Positions 39,188 to 48,339 of a stretch of 64,000 nt of DNA are shown piece after piece. The notes under the pieces were generated by a model. That model saw only the letters and a program-made list of their open reading frames with translations. It did no database searches and was not told the origin of the DNA. The stretch is from Oscheius dolichura (lineage: Eukaryota; Nematoda; Chromadorea; Rhabditida; Rhabditidae), in the NCBI GenBank assembly GCA_932521035.1, contig OW051492.1:2480001-2544000 (forward strand), written 5' to 3'. The translations under genes were made by a program, and so were the position numbers. Position 1 is the stretch's first letter. The number at the start of each line of letters is the position of its first letter.

Positions 39188-39965
39188 TTAGAGTCCGAGG
39201 CCGGGAAGAGTGACTCCGGGAAGAGAGCCACCACCGGTGATGGCGGGAAGACTGACGGGTCCGCCGGGAAGGGTCTGCTGGGGGATGCCGGTGACGAGGG
39301 CGACGGGGCAGGCGGCTCCTCCGTTGAGTCCATCCTGAATTGGGGATAATGGGGGAGGGGAAGGGGATACTGACAGCAAGGGTCTGAAGGATCTGCTGGA
39401 CCTGGGAGATCTCGCTCTGGGTGAGTTGGCCGACGATTTGGAGGATGATGGACAGCTGGGTCTGGGCAGGAGAAGTGGCGAAGACGGGGTTGGTGAGGAC
39501 TGAGATGAGCTGGATGACGGCAGTCTTGACGGGAGGAACGAGGCCGGGCAGCTGGTTGACGATGCATTGGACAGCAGAGACGAGGTTGTTGACGAGGCTC
39601 AGCACCTCGGGGGGAAGACCGAGACCCTGGAGGATCTGCTGGACCTGGGCAGAGTTGAGGAGGCCGTTGAGGAGACCATTCACAATCACGGCCACGGCAA
39701 CCAGGGCATCACGGGCAATATCGAGCACGGCCGCGAGGATGATGGCCACATTTTGGAGAATACCATCCAGAAGTTGTCCGAGAGTGCCGCCGAGGGTGTT
39801 CAGGATGCTGCCGAGGAGGGGCAGGTTGCCGACGAGGGGAAGACCGCCGCCGGATCCTCCGAGGATGGGGCCGAGCAGGGGCAGCTGCCCGAGGAGGTCG
39901 CCGACAAGGGGCAGGGAGAGGGCCGAGACGGAGGCCACCAGAGCGATCAGGAACAGGGCACGCAT
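39188..39965 (-). CDS. Secreted Leu/Gly-rich hydrophobic protein
   Basis: Two exons, 39375-39965 and 39188-39334, with a 40-bp intron in phase 0, encode about 245 residues. A clear signal peptide (MRALFLIALVASVSALS) is followed by Leu/Gly/Pro repeats (LPLVGDLLGQLPLLGPILGG, LPLVGNLPLLGSILNTLGG), an amphipathic helical middle (VQQILQGLGLPPEVLSLVNN, LSIILQIVGQLTQSEISQVQ) and a Gly/Pro C-terminus (LPAITGGGSLPGVTLPGLGL). Only two Cys after the signal. The composition suggests a secreted lipid- or surface-associated protein; no family recognised. Codon use is strongly GC-biased, suggesting high expression. A decayed inverted copy lies about 0.4 kb upstream. Confidence 0.8.
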
Positions 39966-40070
39966 CTGAAGATATTCTTTTATTTAGAAGAAGAAAGAAA
40001 GGTTACCTTGGGAGGAGTTAGCCGGTAGAAGGCTGAGTGCTGTTCTGTTCCCGTCCTGTCCTTTTATAGT
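39966..40070 (-). promoter_or_regulatory. TATA box and 5' UTR intron of the secreted protein gene
   Basis: On the minus strand CACTATAAAAGGACAG (around 40058-40072) is a good TATA element. Between it and the ATG, CCCAAG|GTAACC and ATCTTCAG|ATG define a 5' UTR intron (about 39966-40006) whose acceptor touches the start codon. The same leader pattern survives in the decayed copy at 40350. Confidence 0.6.
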
Positions 40071-40339
40071 GACCGTAACTCGACAAAGACCATCCCTTAT
40101 TATTCAAATCGACGAGTTGAACCTTTTTGTCAAAAACACCTTTGTTTTGGTTTCATCCCTGTTATTGGCTTATGCAAAACAGATGCGAGAGTCCAGAAAA
40201 CAACCTGATCAGTGCAGTGCCGAGGGGGTTACTGTAACCATGTTTCTACTGTCCAAGCTGTTTTGTCCGATCAAACAATTACCATAAGACATAACGGGGA
40301 AGGGGCCGGGCCATTGCAGTCCAACACTCAACCTCTCTC

Positions 40340-40870
40340 CAGCTCTCTCCTCCCAAGGTACTCGTTCTCCACTCTCCAAAAGTCTCAATAACTTCAGATA
40401 CGTACCGTGTTCCTGATCGCTCTGGAGGACCGTTTGGAATGGCCACCTGTCGACGACAGGTCGTTTTGACACGCGGCCGACTGTGCCCGCTTTTGCTTTG
40501 CCCCGGGACCTCGTCTCACTCGTCCTCTTCCATGTTTTTAAGGTCTTTTTGCTTTGATAAATCTCCCGGCCATCATTGTTTTTAGGGAATACTGTAGCTG
40601 GCTCGGCCACGCTTCCTCGGATTACGGAGGCCATTGGCGCCTGCCCGATTTTTATTTGGAGGCTTAGGGCAGACCCTTCCCGCTGTGGCCATCCGTGGCG
40701 GCTCTCATCTCGGCGTCTTCCTCGCCGGTCCCCTCGTCCTCATTCCCCAACATACCCCTTCCCCGTGGCCCCGTCAGCCTAATCTGAATCTTCCCGGCCG
40801 GCCTCCTCGTCCTCCTTCCCGGGATCTCTCCCGCGACCCTTCCCAGTCTGCTCTCTTCCTCTAGTCATCC
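40340..40870 (+). pseudogene. Decayed inverted copy of the secreted Leu/Gly-rich gene
   Basis: On the plus strand TCCTCCCAAG|GTACTC and AATAACTTCAG|AT reproduce the leader intron of the gene at 39188-39965. They are followed by ATACGTACCGTGTTCCTGAT, aligned with ATGCGTGCCCTGTTCCTGAT of the functional gene: the start ATG is ATA at 40398. Similarity in the signal-peptide region ends after TCGCTCTGG. Further on, LPAVAIRGGSHLGVFLAGP (about 40672-40730) resembles the C-terminal LPAITGGGSLPGVTLPG. The middle is not recognisable. The two copies are head to head. Confidence 0.6.
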
Positions 40871-40981
40871 CCGCCCGTCTCCTCTAACCACCTAATATAT
40901 AGTAATAGTTCATATGTCTATTTACAACCGGGCAATATTATACACTATATCTAATATAAAAACTAAACCACCGTCTGTCGC

Positions 40982-41866
40982 CTAGTGGAATCCCGTAAAG
41001 TAAGGAGCCATGCCATTCTGATACACCGGGGCGTGGCTGAAGGCGGCCTGTGGATTGCAGGGGATAGCCGCGTAGGCCTTGTTGAATCTCTCCAGCCCGG
41101 CCTTGATCTTCTTGTCGGCTATCGACGGGTCCTCTTTACCGTAGAACTGCTTCATCAATTCCACGTGTTGATCACTGTTCGGCATCCTGTCAATCTTCAG
41201 CTGCACCTGCAGGTTGTTCATTTCTACCGTAACCCGGAGGAGGACTACCTGGACGGGGGTGAAGTAGCCGAATTGATGTTCATTGGGAGAAGTGGGAGAC
41301 TGGGGAGTAGACGAGCCGGTGGACAGTGGGCTGCTACTCAAATAGTTGCTCTGTAAATTAATTAATTATCTTATGCTTTATGATTTCCTAGATTAAAAAT
41401 TAGAAAAATATCAAAGTGTGGAGAAAAATGGAGAAAATGAAAGTTGATGAATATTTTCCATTGCGCGCGCTCTACCCTACTTTAATCCAATTTTTCTCAG
41501 TATTTCATAGCATTTTTTAAAAATCCAATAGTATATCTTGATCAGCGAAAAAAGCTCTACAAAATGAGTCTACACATGATAATTTTCGTATCTGTTTTGG
41601 TATACTGTAGCGTAAAACAAGCGGGGAACCTATTATAGGGGTTTCGCCGCGATCAATAGGTTAATTGACTTACCGAAAGGAAGGGATAGTCTTCCTGGGC
41701 ATAGTAATTCGTTGTAGGAGTCATAGGAGTCTTGGCCAATCTAGGAGATGGATTCTAAACCTCTAAATTAATAAACCATCCGGTGGAAGAGGATTACCTC
41801 GCGAGACAGGCTCGGGAACTCGTCAAAGGAGAAGATATTCAACGGGGAACGCGAGCAGTCGGTCAT
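40982..41866 (-). CDS. Unrecognised Ser/Pro-rich protein, 172 aa
   Basis: Three exons, 41798-41866, 41674-41754 and 40982-41350, all multiples of three. The N-terminus is Ser/Pro/Thr-rich and phosphorylation-prone (MTDCSRSPLNIFSFDEFPSL, PSPRLAKTPMTPTTNYY, SSPLSTGSSTPQSPTSPNE). A folded-looking part follows: FGYFTPVQVVLLRVTVEMNN, LQVQLKIDRMPNSDQH, MKQFYGKEDPSIADKKI and LERFNKAYAAIP. The start ATG lies just after TTTTTTTCTAG, a possible trans-splice acceptor. The middle intron (about 320 bp) is longer than typical. No known domain recognised. Confidence 0.55.
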
Positions 41867-43288
41867 TTTCTAGAAAAAAATATACTAGAGATGGTAGTTT
41901 TCAAGTTTCTAGAAGTCCCACAGGTGGAAGAATAATGTCAAGGATGAAGGGAAGCTGTGAGCGAGGGCTTCCCAATTGGGGGCGAGCCCGGAAGGCGGCC
42001 AGGAAGGGACGCGTGCCGGCCGTGCACTTTTCTGGGGAGATGAGGGTTACAATGTTTGGGATACTGTAATTAACATACAGATATTAAAGGCACCCTACTG
42101 ACCCGGATCCGGTTGCCCTAATTGAGGAGATCAGTTTGTCTAAAAAGAGTCAGAGGAGCCAACTATCGGCCATCCGTATCAATCGAGGCTGCCCGGCCAG
42201 AGGACAACCGAGAAATGGTTGCAAAAGTGGGAGGATGGTTCGCGGATGAGTCGTAAACACGTGCAAAGTCATTTTCAGAGTAAAACCCCTTCCCGCTCTC
42301 CTCGCCGCCTTTTGCAGCTGCAAGAGAGGCAAAGAAAACATCCTCCCCCTCCTCCCCGGCCGTCTGTCTTTTGCGGTAAACGGGAGCGGGGCAGGCAACC
42401 CTTTTGATCCCACCTGAGGAATAGGATAAAGGGGGGGGGGGGGGATTATTGTTTGGTATGGGAGAGGCGAGAGAGAAAATAGCAGGAGTGGCATTCAGGT
42501 GGGAAGAGTCATGAGAGGAGCAGTCTCGGTGAAAGTGGTCCAGGGACGACTCATCTGACCCCCCTAGTCACCCGGGCCGTGCAAAAAAAGAGGGGAGGGA
42601 ATGGTTGCAGCGGGGGAAAAACAGCGATGGCTGGGGAGGCGAGAGCCTGCCCAGCTGCAGCAAGAAATTGGGGTCAAACAGTACTTTGTGGGAGGACGGC
42701 TTGAGGCGCCTTTCTGAAAAGGGCGCCTTCATCTTCCCGGTAGATAGAAGGGCACAGTCATCCTGAAACAGTCTCGGCAGCCATATTAATCTCCATCTGC
42801 CCGCAATGCGGTCCTCCTTGGTCAAATGCCCTTGCTCGTCCCTCCGTGGCGGTGAAGGCGGGACGACAGTGGCCGCGATCATGGGCAGGATCCTGAAATT
42901 TTGGAAATCCAGTTTTTGAGGAGGCCTGTTTCCCATTCTTCCGAAAATCTGATCCTCCCTCGGCTAGCCCTCATTCTCGCGGGATCCCAGGTGGCCAGCG
43001 TTTGGCGACAAGGCGCTGCTGTTTTGAGAGAAGGAGACAGCCTTCATCCTCCTCGGGGAGGACAGCTTTCTAGCGACCCTTCTCCTTTGGAGGCTACCAA
43101 ACTGTTATCCCCACCCAGATGCCCAATTTTCTTTGTAGAAGCCGCCAGAAGGAGAAGAGACCCGTGGAGAGACGTTTCATGTTTCCCCTGGCTACGGTAG
43201 ACGTGTCTTCTTCCCATTATCCCGGCAAAATCCAGGCAGGGCTCAAATCTCCCCAGTCTGCCTTATCATTCCCCCCAGTTTCCCCGCC
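41867..43288. other. 1.4-kb stretch without a supported gene; G14 run
   Basis: GC-rich. It contains a run of 14 G at 42431-42444 and open frames on both strands (42568-42936 minus, 42901-43200 plus) without motif or splice support. Confidence 0.45.
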
Positions 43289-44815
43289 ATGTGGTGGTTG
43301 TTTTCGCTTGTTCCCGTAATTCTCCTGCCATTTTTCAACTGCCTGGCCACCAAGAAGCCGGAAAAAGCCAAGAAGACGGTGACAATCATAGAAGCGGACA
43401 CGGCGACGGACAAGTCGTCGGACAGCAGCTCGGGCGACGAGTCGGCGAAGAAGAGGACGAGGAAAAGTTCACTGAGGCAGAAGAGGAGCGGCCGAAGCGG
43501 CAAGAGTCAAAAGCGCGTCTCCTTCCAGGATGAGGTCATGGCAAAAGGCAAGATCTCCTCGAGTGCCAAGGCGGACGCGGCTATTCGGGCAGATCAGAAG
43601 GCGGCCGAGATGGCAACAGCCAGGGCAGCCACAGCTCCGACAACCACAGTTCCAACAGCCGCAGTCACCGTTTCAACAGCCACAGCCAAAACAGCCACTG
43701 TTCCAACGGCCACAGCTCCGACCGCTACAGCCACAGCTCCGACAACCACAGTTCCAACAGCCGCAGTCACCATTTCAGCAGCCAAAACAACCACAGCTCC
43801 AACAGAAACAGTTTCAACCGCCACAGCTCCAACGACCACATCTCCGACAGCCACAACTACAGCTAAAAGAGCCACAGTTTCAACAACCACTGCTCCAGCA
43901 GCCGCAACTCCGACAGTCACAGCTCCAAAAGCCACAGCCAAAACAGCCACAGCGCCTCCTCAAAGATTCTCCTCCAAGGATATCTACATCGAACCGGGTG
44001 AAATTGAAATGGCGGCTTGTGGCGGCCTGTACTCCTTCGATTTGTTCAACGAGAGCAGCCAGCCCCTTGCCTACGAGGTAATCAGTGGATTAAACGGGCC
44101 AGAGGTGGCCACGGGTATGACAAATCCATCCGGGAAATTCTATTGGACCCTCTTTTCTTTTGAAAATCTAGGGGGGCCAGTCCATGGATCCCCTGAAGAC
44201 TTCCAGCTTTTTGACGGCCACAACTCCCCTTGTGGGAAGCAGGGCAGGGTTTATAGCAGTCCACCACGCGGCAGGGTCTTTCCCCACTCGTGGCCTATCA
44301 CATGGAAAATTCGTGAAGAAATTCTATGTGTAAAAGACCAAGGCTATTTTTTGACATGTTTGGTAATATAATTTCTTCGTAAGAGCCTGCATAACGTCGC
44401 GTTTTAGCCGTAGTTTTGTTAAAATTGGGAAAAATAGACTAAAATCTCGAGCCAGGCCGTCTCCTGTGATGAAATCTTGACTCCCAGCATATCACAAAGT
44501 AGCCCTTGGTCTGCTGCACAAAATGCCGTCAAGAATTTCCTTGGGAACAAGGTGCAAAGTTCCCAAGACCGTCGGCTCTCCTGCCATCTGACTCAACTAC
44601 CTCTATTTCAGGTAAAATGCTCTGATAATGACGTGTACCGCGTGCAGCCGGTCGACGGAGTGGCCAAGGCCCGAGGCTCGACGAGGATCGAAGTGCTCCG
44701 CCAGAATGGAGCCGCCAAGCCGGACAAGTTGGTCGTCGTCGTGGCCGGCCCCGCCGGAGAGACCCTGATGGCCGTTGTCGATCTCCTGGTCGTGGAGGAC
44801 GAGGACGAGGACTAG
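43289..44815 (+). CDS. MSP-domain protein with signal-anchor and Thr/Ala/Pro repeat region
   Basis: Exons 43289-44077 and 44612-44815 join in phase 0 to encode 330 residues. A hydrophobic start (WWLFSLVPVILLPFFNCLA) could be a signal peptide or anchor. Then comes a Lys/Ser/Asp region (TDKSSDSSSGDESAKKRTRK, RSGRSGKSQKRVSF) and about 120 residues of degenerate T-A-T-A-P-T repeats. The end is an MSP domain: IYIEPGEIEMAACGGLYSF, FNESSQPLAYE, then across the intron VKCSDNDVYRVQPVDG and ARGSTRIEVLRQNG and DKLVVVVAGP. MSP domains are immunoglobulin-like folds of the nematode sperm cytoskeleton and related adaptors (established). A secreted or membrane-tethered MSP with a mucin-like stalk is unusual. 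AATAAA lies about 28 bp after the stop. The 534-bp intron carries repeat C. Confidence 0.88.
44400..44575. repeat. Dispersed repeat C, copy 1 (in the MSP gene intron)
   Basis: Shares a long collinear similarity with 62085-62240: AAAAATAGACTAAAAT, GTAGCCCTTG, TCTGCTG, AATTTCCTTGGGAA/AATTCCATTGGGAA and AAGGTGCAAAG. No terminal inverted repeats recognised. Confidence 0.75.
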
Positions 44816-45044
44816 TCCCCTCCTCCCTCCATCTCTATCAACCAATAAAACATGTCTGCTGTCCCCTGTCTCGTGTGTCTCAAAGTACACTCTCCAGCAG
44901 CCGGGAGAGGATAGACTCGCCAGTCACGGGGGCCGCGTGTCCCCTGCTGATAACGGGGGGTGTTCCCGTTCCATAGATCACTTTCCCCCTGCCTTTCTCC
45001 CCTTCTCCTGGTCATTTTGCACCCACTCTCCCCCTCTGTTGATC

Positions 45045-45741
45045 ATGTTCGATCCGCCGCCGAGGACCGGCCCCTACAGCGGTATACCCCCCTCCACCCT
45101 CCTCCTTGATCCATCTAGTTTATAGCCTATGAAATGAAGACCATCCTCAGTACCTTCCTCGACTACCAGGAACAGTTCACCGACAATAGACTCGAAGTCT
45201 ACCGGAAGGTCTCCGAAGCCCTGTCGGAGAATGTCTTCGGCCGGACGCCACTCCAAATTCAGAAACTTTATGGCGACTTGAGGAAGCTCTATGTGAATGT
45301 GAGTCTTGATGGGAAGAAGCTGAAAAATACGGCTAAAAAGGGGGAAGGTGACTGGCGCCATTGCCTCACCAGCGGCCAGACAAAAATATGGGGGAGGAGG
45401 ACGAAAAACAAAAGTTGAAGAACCTCTGGCTAGTACTTTTAATTCCTCTTTTTGACTTTATGATTCTATAAAAGTCATCCGGGAGGTTGAGGGTTACGGT
45501 ACCTGGTAAAAAATGGCAAGGTGCTAGAAGGCGGGCAAACTTGGCCCTTCCCCAGTGATTTTGTTTACAGTCGGGGTATTTTCCACTCTTCGAAAATAAA
45601 ACAAAACTGCCTATTTGGAAATGAAAAACTGACTCAAAAGACTGTTATCCATGAGGCCAGAAGAAAGGGAAACGAGCCAGACCACCCCGTCCCCCAAAGG
45701 ACTGGCGCCCTTTCGAGAAGGTTCGACCAGCGCACACCTGG

Positions 45742-45773
<32 letters not shown>

Positions 45774-46603
45774 CCTTCCTGTCCTCTAGAAGATTTCATT
45801 TGGGCCGTTTTTAACCTGGACACCTTCCAGAATCTATGAAATCTACTCGTAGCTAGAAACAACGTCGGGGTCAGGGCGGCGCATTTTCGGGGGAAACGTG
45901 ACAATCTTGCACGTTTCAAGGGGCTATGAGTAACTTATTTATTAGCTACAGTATGCCATGTGTATTGTGGAAAATATTGTGGAAATCTTCTTCCAAAAAA
46001 GGCGCAAAGCGGGGCCACCTCCTTTCGAGAACGTGCCATGTTAACCCGGGACCGGACAAGGGCGCCCTGACCGTAAGTAAGGGTTGGAAACCGGGACAGC
46101 GAGGAGATCTTGTTGGGGAATGAGTTCTAGAGTATTTGGCACACTTTAATTAGTGTGTATAGCTCATTCTTACTGAAATGTGCCTTGCTTTCCCGGTCCC
46201 GGACGACAGGCCCTGCCGTCTAGGGAGTCGGGGGAGAGGCGGCCGGGAGAGATTTTGATCTTTTTGAAGATGAGAGAATGGGGACTCCGTATATGGAGGG
46301 GTTTTTCCAATTCTAAAGGGAGAAAGATTCCCAAATTCCGGGGTTTTCGAGAGGATAGTCCCCCTTGTCCTCCCGTCTGATCCTCCTCCCTTTTCAGGAG
46401 AGGCGCTTCCGTAAGAATGTCCAGTCTCCGACCCGGGCTGGAATAGAAGAGTTGAAGATCATCCTCGAGGAGAACAACATGCTCCATCTTGGTCAGTTTC
46501 TCTCTATTTTTCTTTTTTTTAACCGTCCTCCTTTCCAGCCTCCATTATTGACAACGTCGAGCTGTTGCGGCTACTCGTCGCCATTTTCGACCTCCACAAG
46601 TAG
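45045..46603 (+). CDS. Unrecognised small helical protein, about 122 aa
   Basis: Four exons, 45045-45081, 45126-45298, 46398-46491 and 46539-46603, join in consistent phase. The third intron is 1.1 kb and contains a TC microsatellite and element B. The protein starts MFDPPPRTGPYSAYEM and is otherwise helical and charged: TILSTFLDYQEQFTDNRLE, VYRKVSEALSENVFG, LQIQKLYGDLRKLYVN, GIEELKIILEENNML and IIDNVELLRLLVAIFDLHK. The pattern R-T-P-x-Q-I-x-K-x-Y-x-x-L is faintly like Myb/SANT- or MADF-type DNA-binding helices, but I would not assign it. No TM or signal. Confidence 0.6.
45742..45776. repeat. TC microsatellite
   Basis: About 17 CT dinucleotides with one interruption, inside the 1.1-kb intron of the helical protein gene. 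Confidence 0.95.
45930..46165. repeat. Element family B, copy 1
   Basis: Left end TTATTAGCTACAGTATGCCAT and right end AGAGTATTTGGCACACTTTAATTAG are imperfect inverted repeats. The interior contains GACCGGAC..CGCCCTGACCGTAAGTA..GGAAACCGGG, aligned with the cores of the other two copies. This is the most diverged copy. Confidence 0.7.
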
Positions 46604-46699
46604 TCATCTCTTTATTTTAATTCAAAAAAAGCGTGTACATATCAGTGTTCCTATCTCAAATAAACATTTATTGAAAGAGAAAAAAGTTGCAAAACCGGC

Positions 46700-47008
46700 T
46701 TATCGCGGGGTCTCCCCTGCAGTGGAAGGGGGTCTATTGTTAGAGAGAGATCTGTTGACATCGGGAAACTTTTTGAACTCGTCTGTTTTCAGGACAACTG
46801 CCCGGGTATTTTGGGTCTGGTCGTCCTCTCTCTCGAAAATATAGACAATTTCACGTGAAGATGGAAATAGACCGGGCAGGGGGGACACATTCCTGAGGCG
46901 CGTGACTGGCTGTTCTTTGGGCACAGCTCGCCGCGACCGGGACTTTAAAGGTCGGAGCACTCCAAAGATAAGACCGATTTTATGCGTTTTTATCATACAT
47001 ACAGTCAA
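46700..47008 (-). CDS. Possible 102-aa basic protein
   Basis: An uninterrupted frame from ATG 47008 to stop 46700. The sequence is basic at the N-terminus (GVLRPLKSRSRRAVPKEQP) and charged later (IVYIFEREDDQTQNTRAVVL). No intron is visible and no family recognised. It may be a real intronless gene or chance. Confidence 0.3.
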   Translation of the reverse strand: MTVCMIKTHKIGLIFGVLRPLKSRSRRAVPKEQPVTRLRNVSPLPGLFPSSREIVYIFEREDDQTQNTRAVVLKTDEFKKFPDVNRSLSNNRPPSTAGETPR

Positions 47009-47714
47009 TAGTTCCCATCAGGGCTCTGATTCATGCCCGGCAAGCAGTAGTTCATGATGTAGAAGAATGGATATATGAAAGGGAACGAGGCGAATTATTC
47101 CAGCTATCTCTCTTTAAAGTTACTTGTTTTTTTCCATATCGAATTTACTTTTAGTGTGCTCTTCATTTATGTTATGAAGGCGGAAGCAGTTTAGCAACCG
47201 AGGACAAAAGGATAACCATAGGGTTATACCAAAAGTATAGCTCCTCTCTGGAAAGGCTTAGAATATCCTATATGACTGGATTGCTGGGCTATGGTTCCGG
47301 TCTACGTGATATCTACTTTCTTGGCAAACACCCCCCAAAACCCTCTATGGAAATGGTATATGAAACCATGTTTCACTCATTGTATGGTATGGAGTTTAAA
47401 GGAACCGTCTTACGCTCCAATCGTGTAACGCAGAATGGGACGCGCTTACTATTTTTTACATTCATCACAGCTCGCCGGCCCGACCAAAAGCGCGCCCGAC
47501 GTGATTTACGTAACAGGCGCGCTACAGTAATTAAAAATATTTCCCATAGTAAAGTGTCACAGCTCGCCGAGGTCGCCACCTCAAAGGTCTAAAATGACTA
47601 AATTGGTCCTGCAGCGACCACATGCCAGTTTTTCATATCTAAGCCTAAGCTACTGAAAGCCAGTGGGTGAATGAGTTTATATTTTATCACACAACAATTT
47701 ATCATACATTATAT
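47009..47714. other. Stretch without a supported gene; left boundary motif of the X/Y module
   Basis: Contains an open plus frame (47272-47592) without support. Near 47650 is AGCTACTGAAAGCCAGTGGG, which recurs as GGCTACTGAAAGCCAGTCG at about 50252 and 53696 beside the two X genes. Confidence 0.5.
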
Positions 47715-48071
47715 CTAGGTCTTTCCTTCCTCTTGCTTCTCTAAATCGGCCATCATCTGAATATGCATATATAAAACAACACTTGTCAGAATAGTTTATA
47801 CCTGACTCAAATGTGCGGCAATGCGATGAAATTGAGAGGGATAACAGGTTCGAAGAACTTCTACATAATTAGGATGACGAAATAGCCAGGTGAATACTCG
47901 TCTGTTCTTATTACAATAGAAATTGTAACAGGGATGGCAGTTCGGACTATCTGCACTTTCAGGTGAGTGACTGATATCAATCCAGAGGTGTCTAAAGCTT
48001 TTGAAAATGCTCCTGGTATATTGCCTGCACTGGTGTCTTTCCGATGAGTCGGTGTTATATTCCGAGTCCAT
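47715..48071 (-). CDS. Gene Y1: unrecognised 103-aa Cys/His protein, divergent partner of X1
   Basis: Two exons, 47802-48071 and 47715-47756, with a 45-bp intron in phase 0. The protein starts with an acidic/Ser stretch (MDSEYNTDSSERHQC), then RQYTRSIFKSFRHLWIDISH, a Cys/His cluster NCHPCYNFYCNKNRRVFTWL, RHPNYVEVLRTC and a helical end. A paralogue, Y2, lies at 50848-51099; the shared core is H-P-C-x-N-x-x-C-x-K-N-x-R-V-F-x-W-L-x-R-H-P-N-x-x-E-x-L-R. The Cys/His spacing might bind zinc, but it is not a motif I can name. No signal or TM. It shares a 268-bp promoter with X1. Confidence 0.65.
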
Positions 48072-48339
48072 GCTGAAAACGGATAGTAAAGAAAAGTATG
48101 GGCAAATAGAGTAACGAAAAGAAGAGAAAAAAGAAATATGGAAATAGCAGAGAAAAGAGGGAAAGCAGAAGTAAGCCGCCGTCAGGCCGAAAGTAGTTAC
48201 GTGCCATTTTCGAGTCGACGACTGGTTTTAAACATCATAAATTCTGTTTTCTCTTTTTTTTTGTTTTCTGTTGTTTATTATTCGTTTTATACTCTCTATA
48301 ATTTTTATAATTATATAAAATTAATTTAGGATATTGGTA
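48072..48339. promoter_or_regulatory. Bidirectional promoter P1 of the Y1-X1 pair
   Basis: 268 bp between divergent start codons. It holds a block with GCAGAAGTAAGCCGCCGTCA, GGCCGAAAGTAGTTACGTGC, CATTTTCGAGTCGACGACTG and GTTTTAAACATCATAAATTC that is nearly identical at 51195-51275 and 51600-51680. Just before X1 there is TTAATTTAGG, a likely trans-splice acceptor. Confidence 0.7.

Noticed and set aside
39421-40028. Plus-strand frames of 182 and 153 codons
   Set aside because: Antisense to the secreted Leu/Gly-rich gene, whose signal peptide and splice sites are on the minus strand.
43530-44081. Gln/Pro-rich frame and antisense Val/Ala-rich frame over the repeat region
   Set aside because: Frame shadows of the low-complexity T-A-P repeats; the MSP-joined frame explains the region.
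45742-45776. CT repeat as a regulatory GAGA-type site
   Set aside because: It lies deep in an intron; a plain microsatellite is the simpler reading.
47272-47592. 106-codon plus frame left of gene Y1
   Set aside because: No start context, introns or motif; kept as unexplained sequence.
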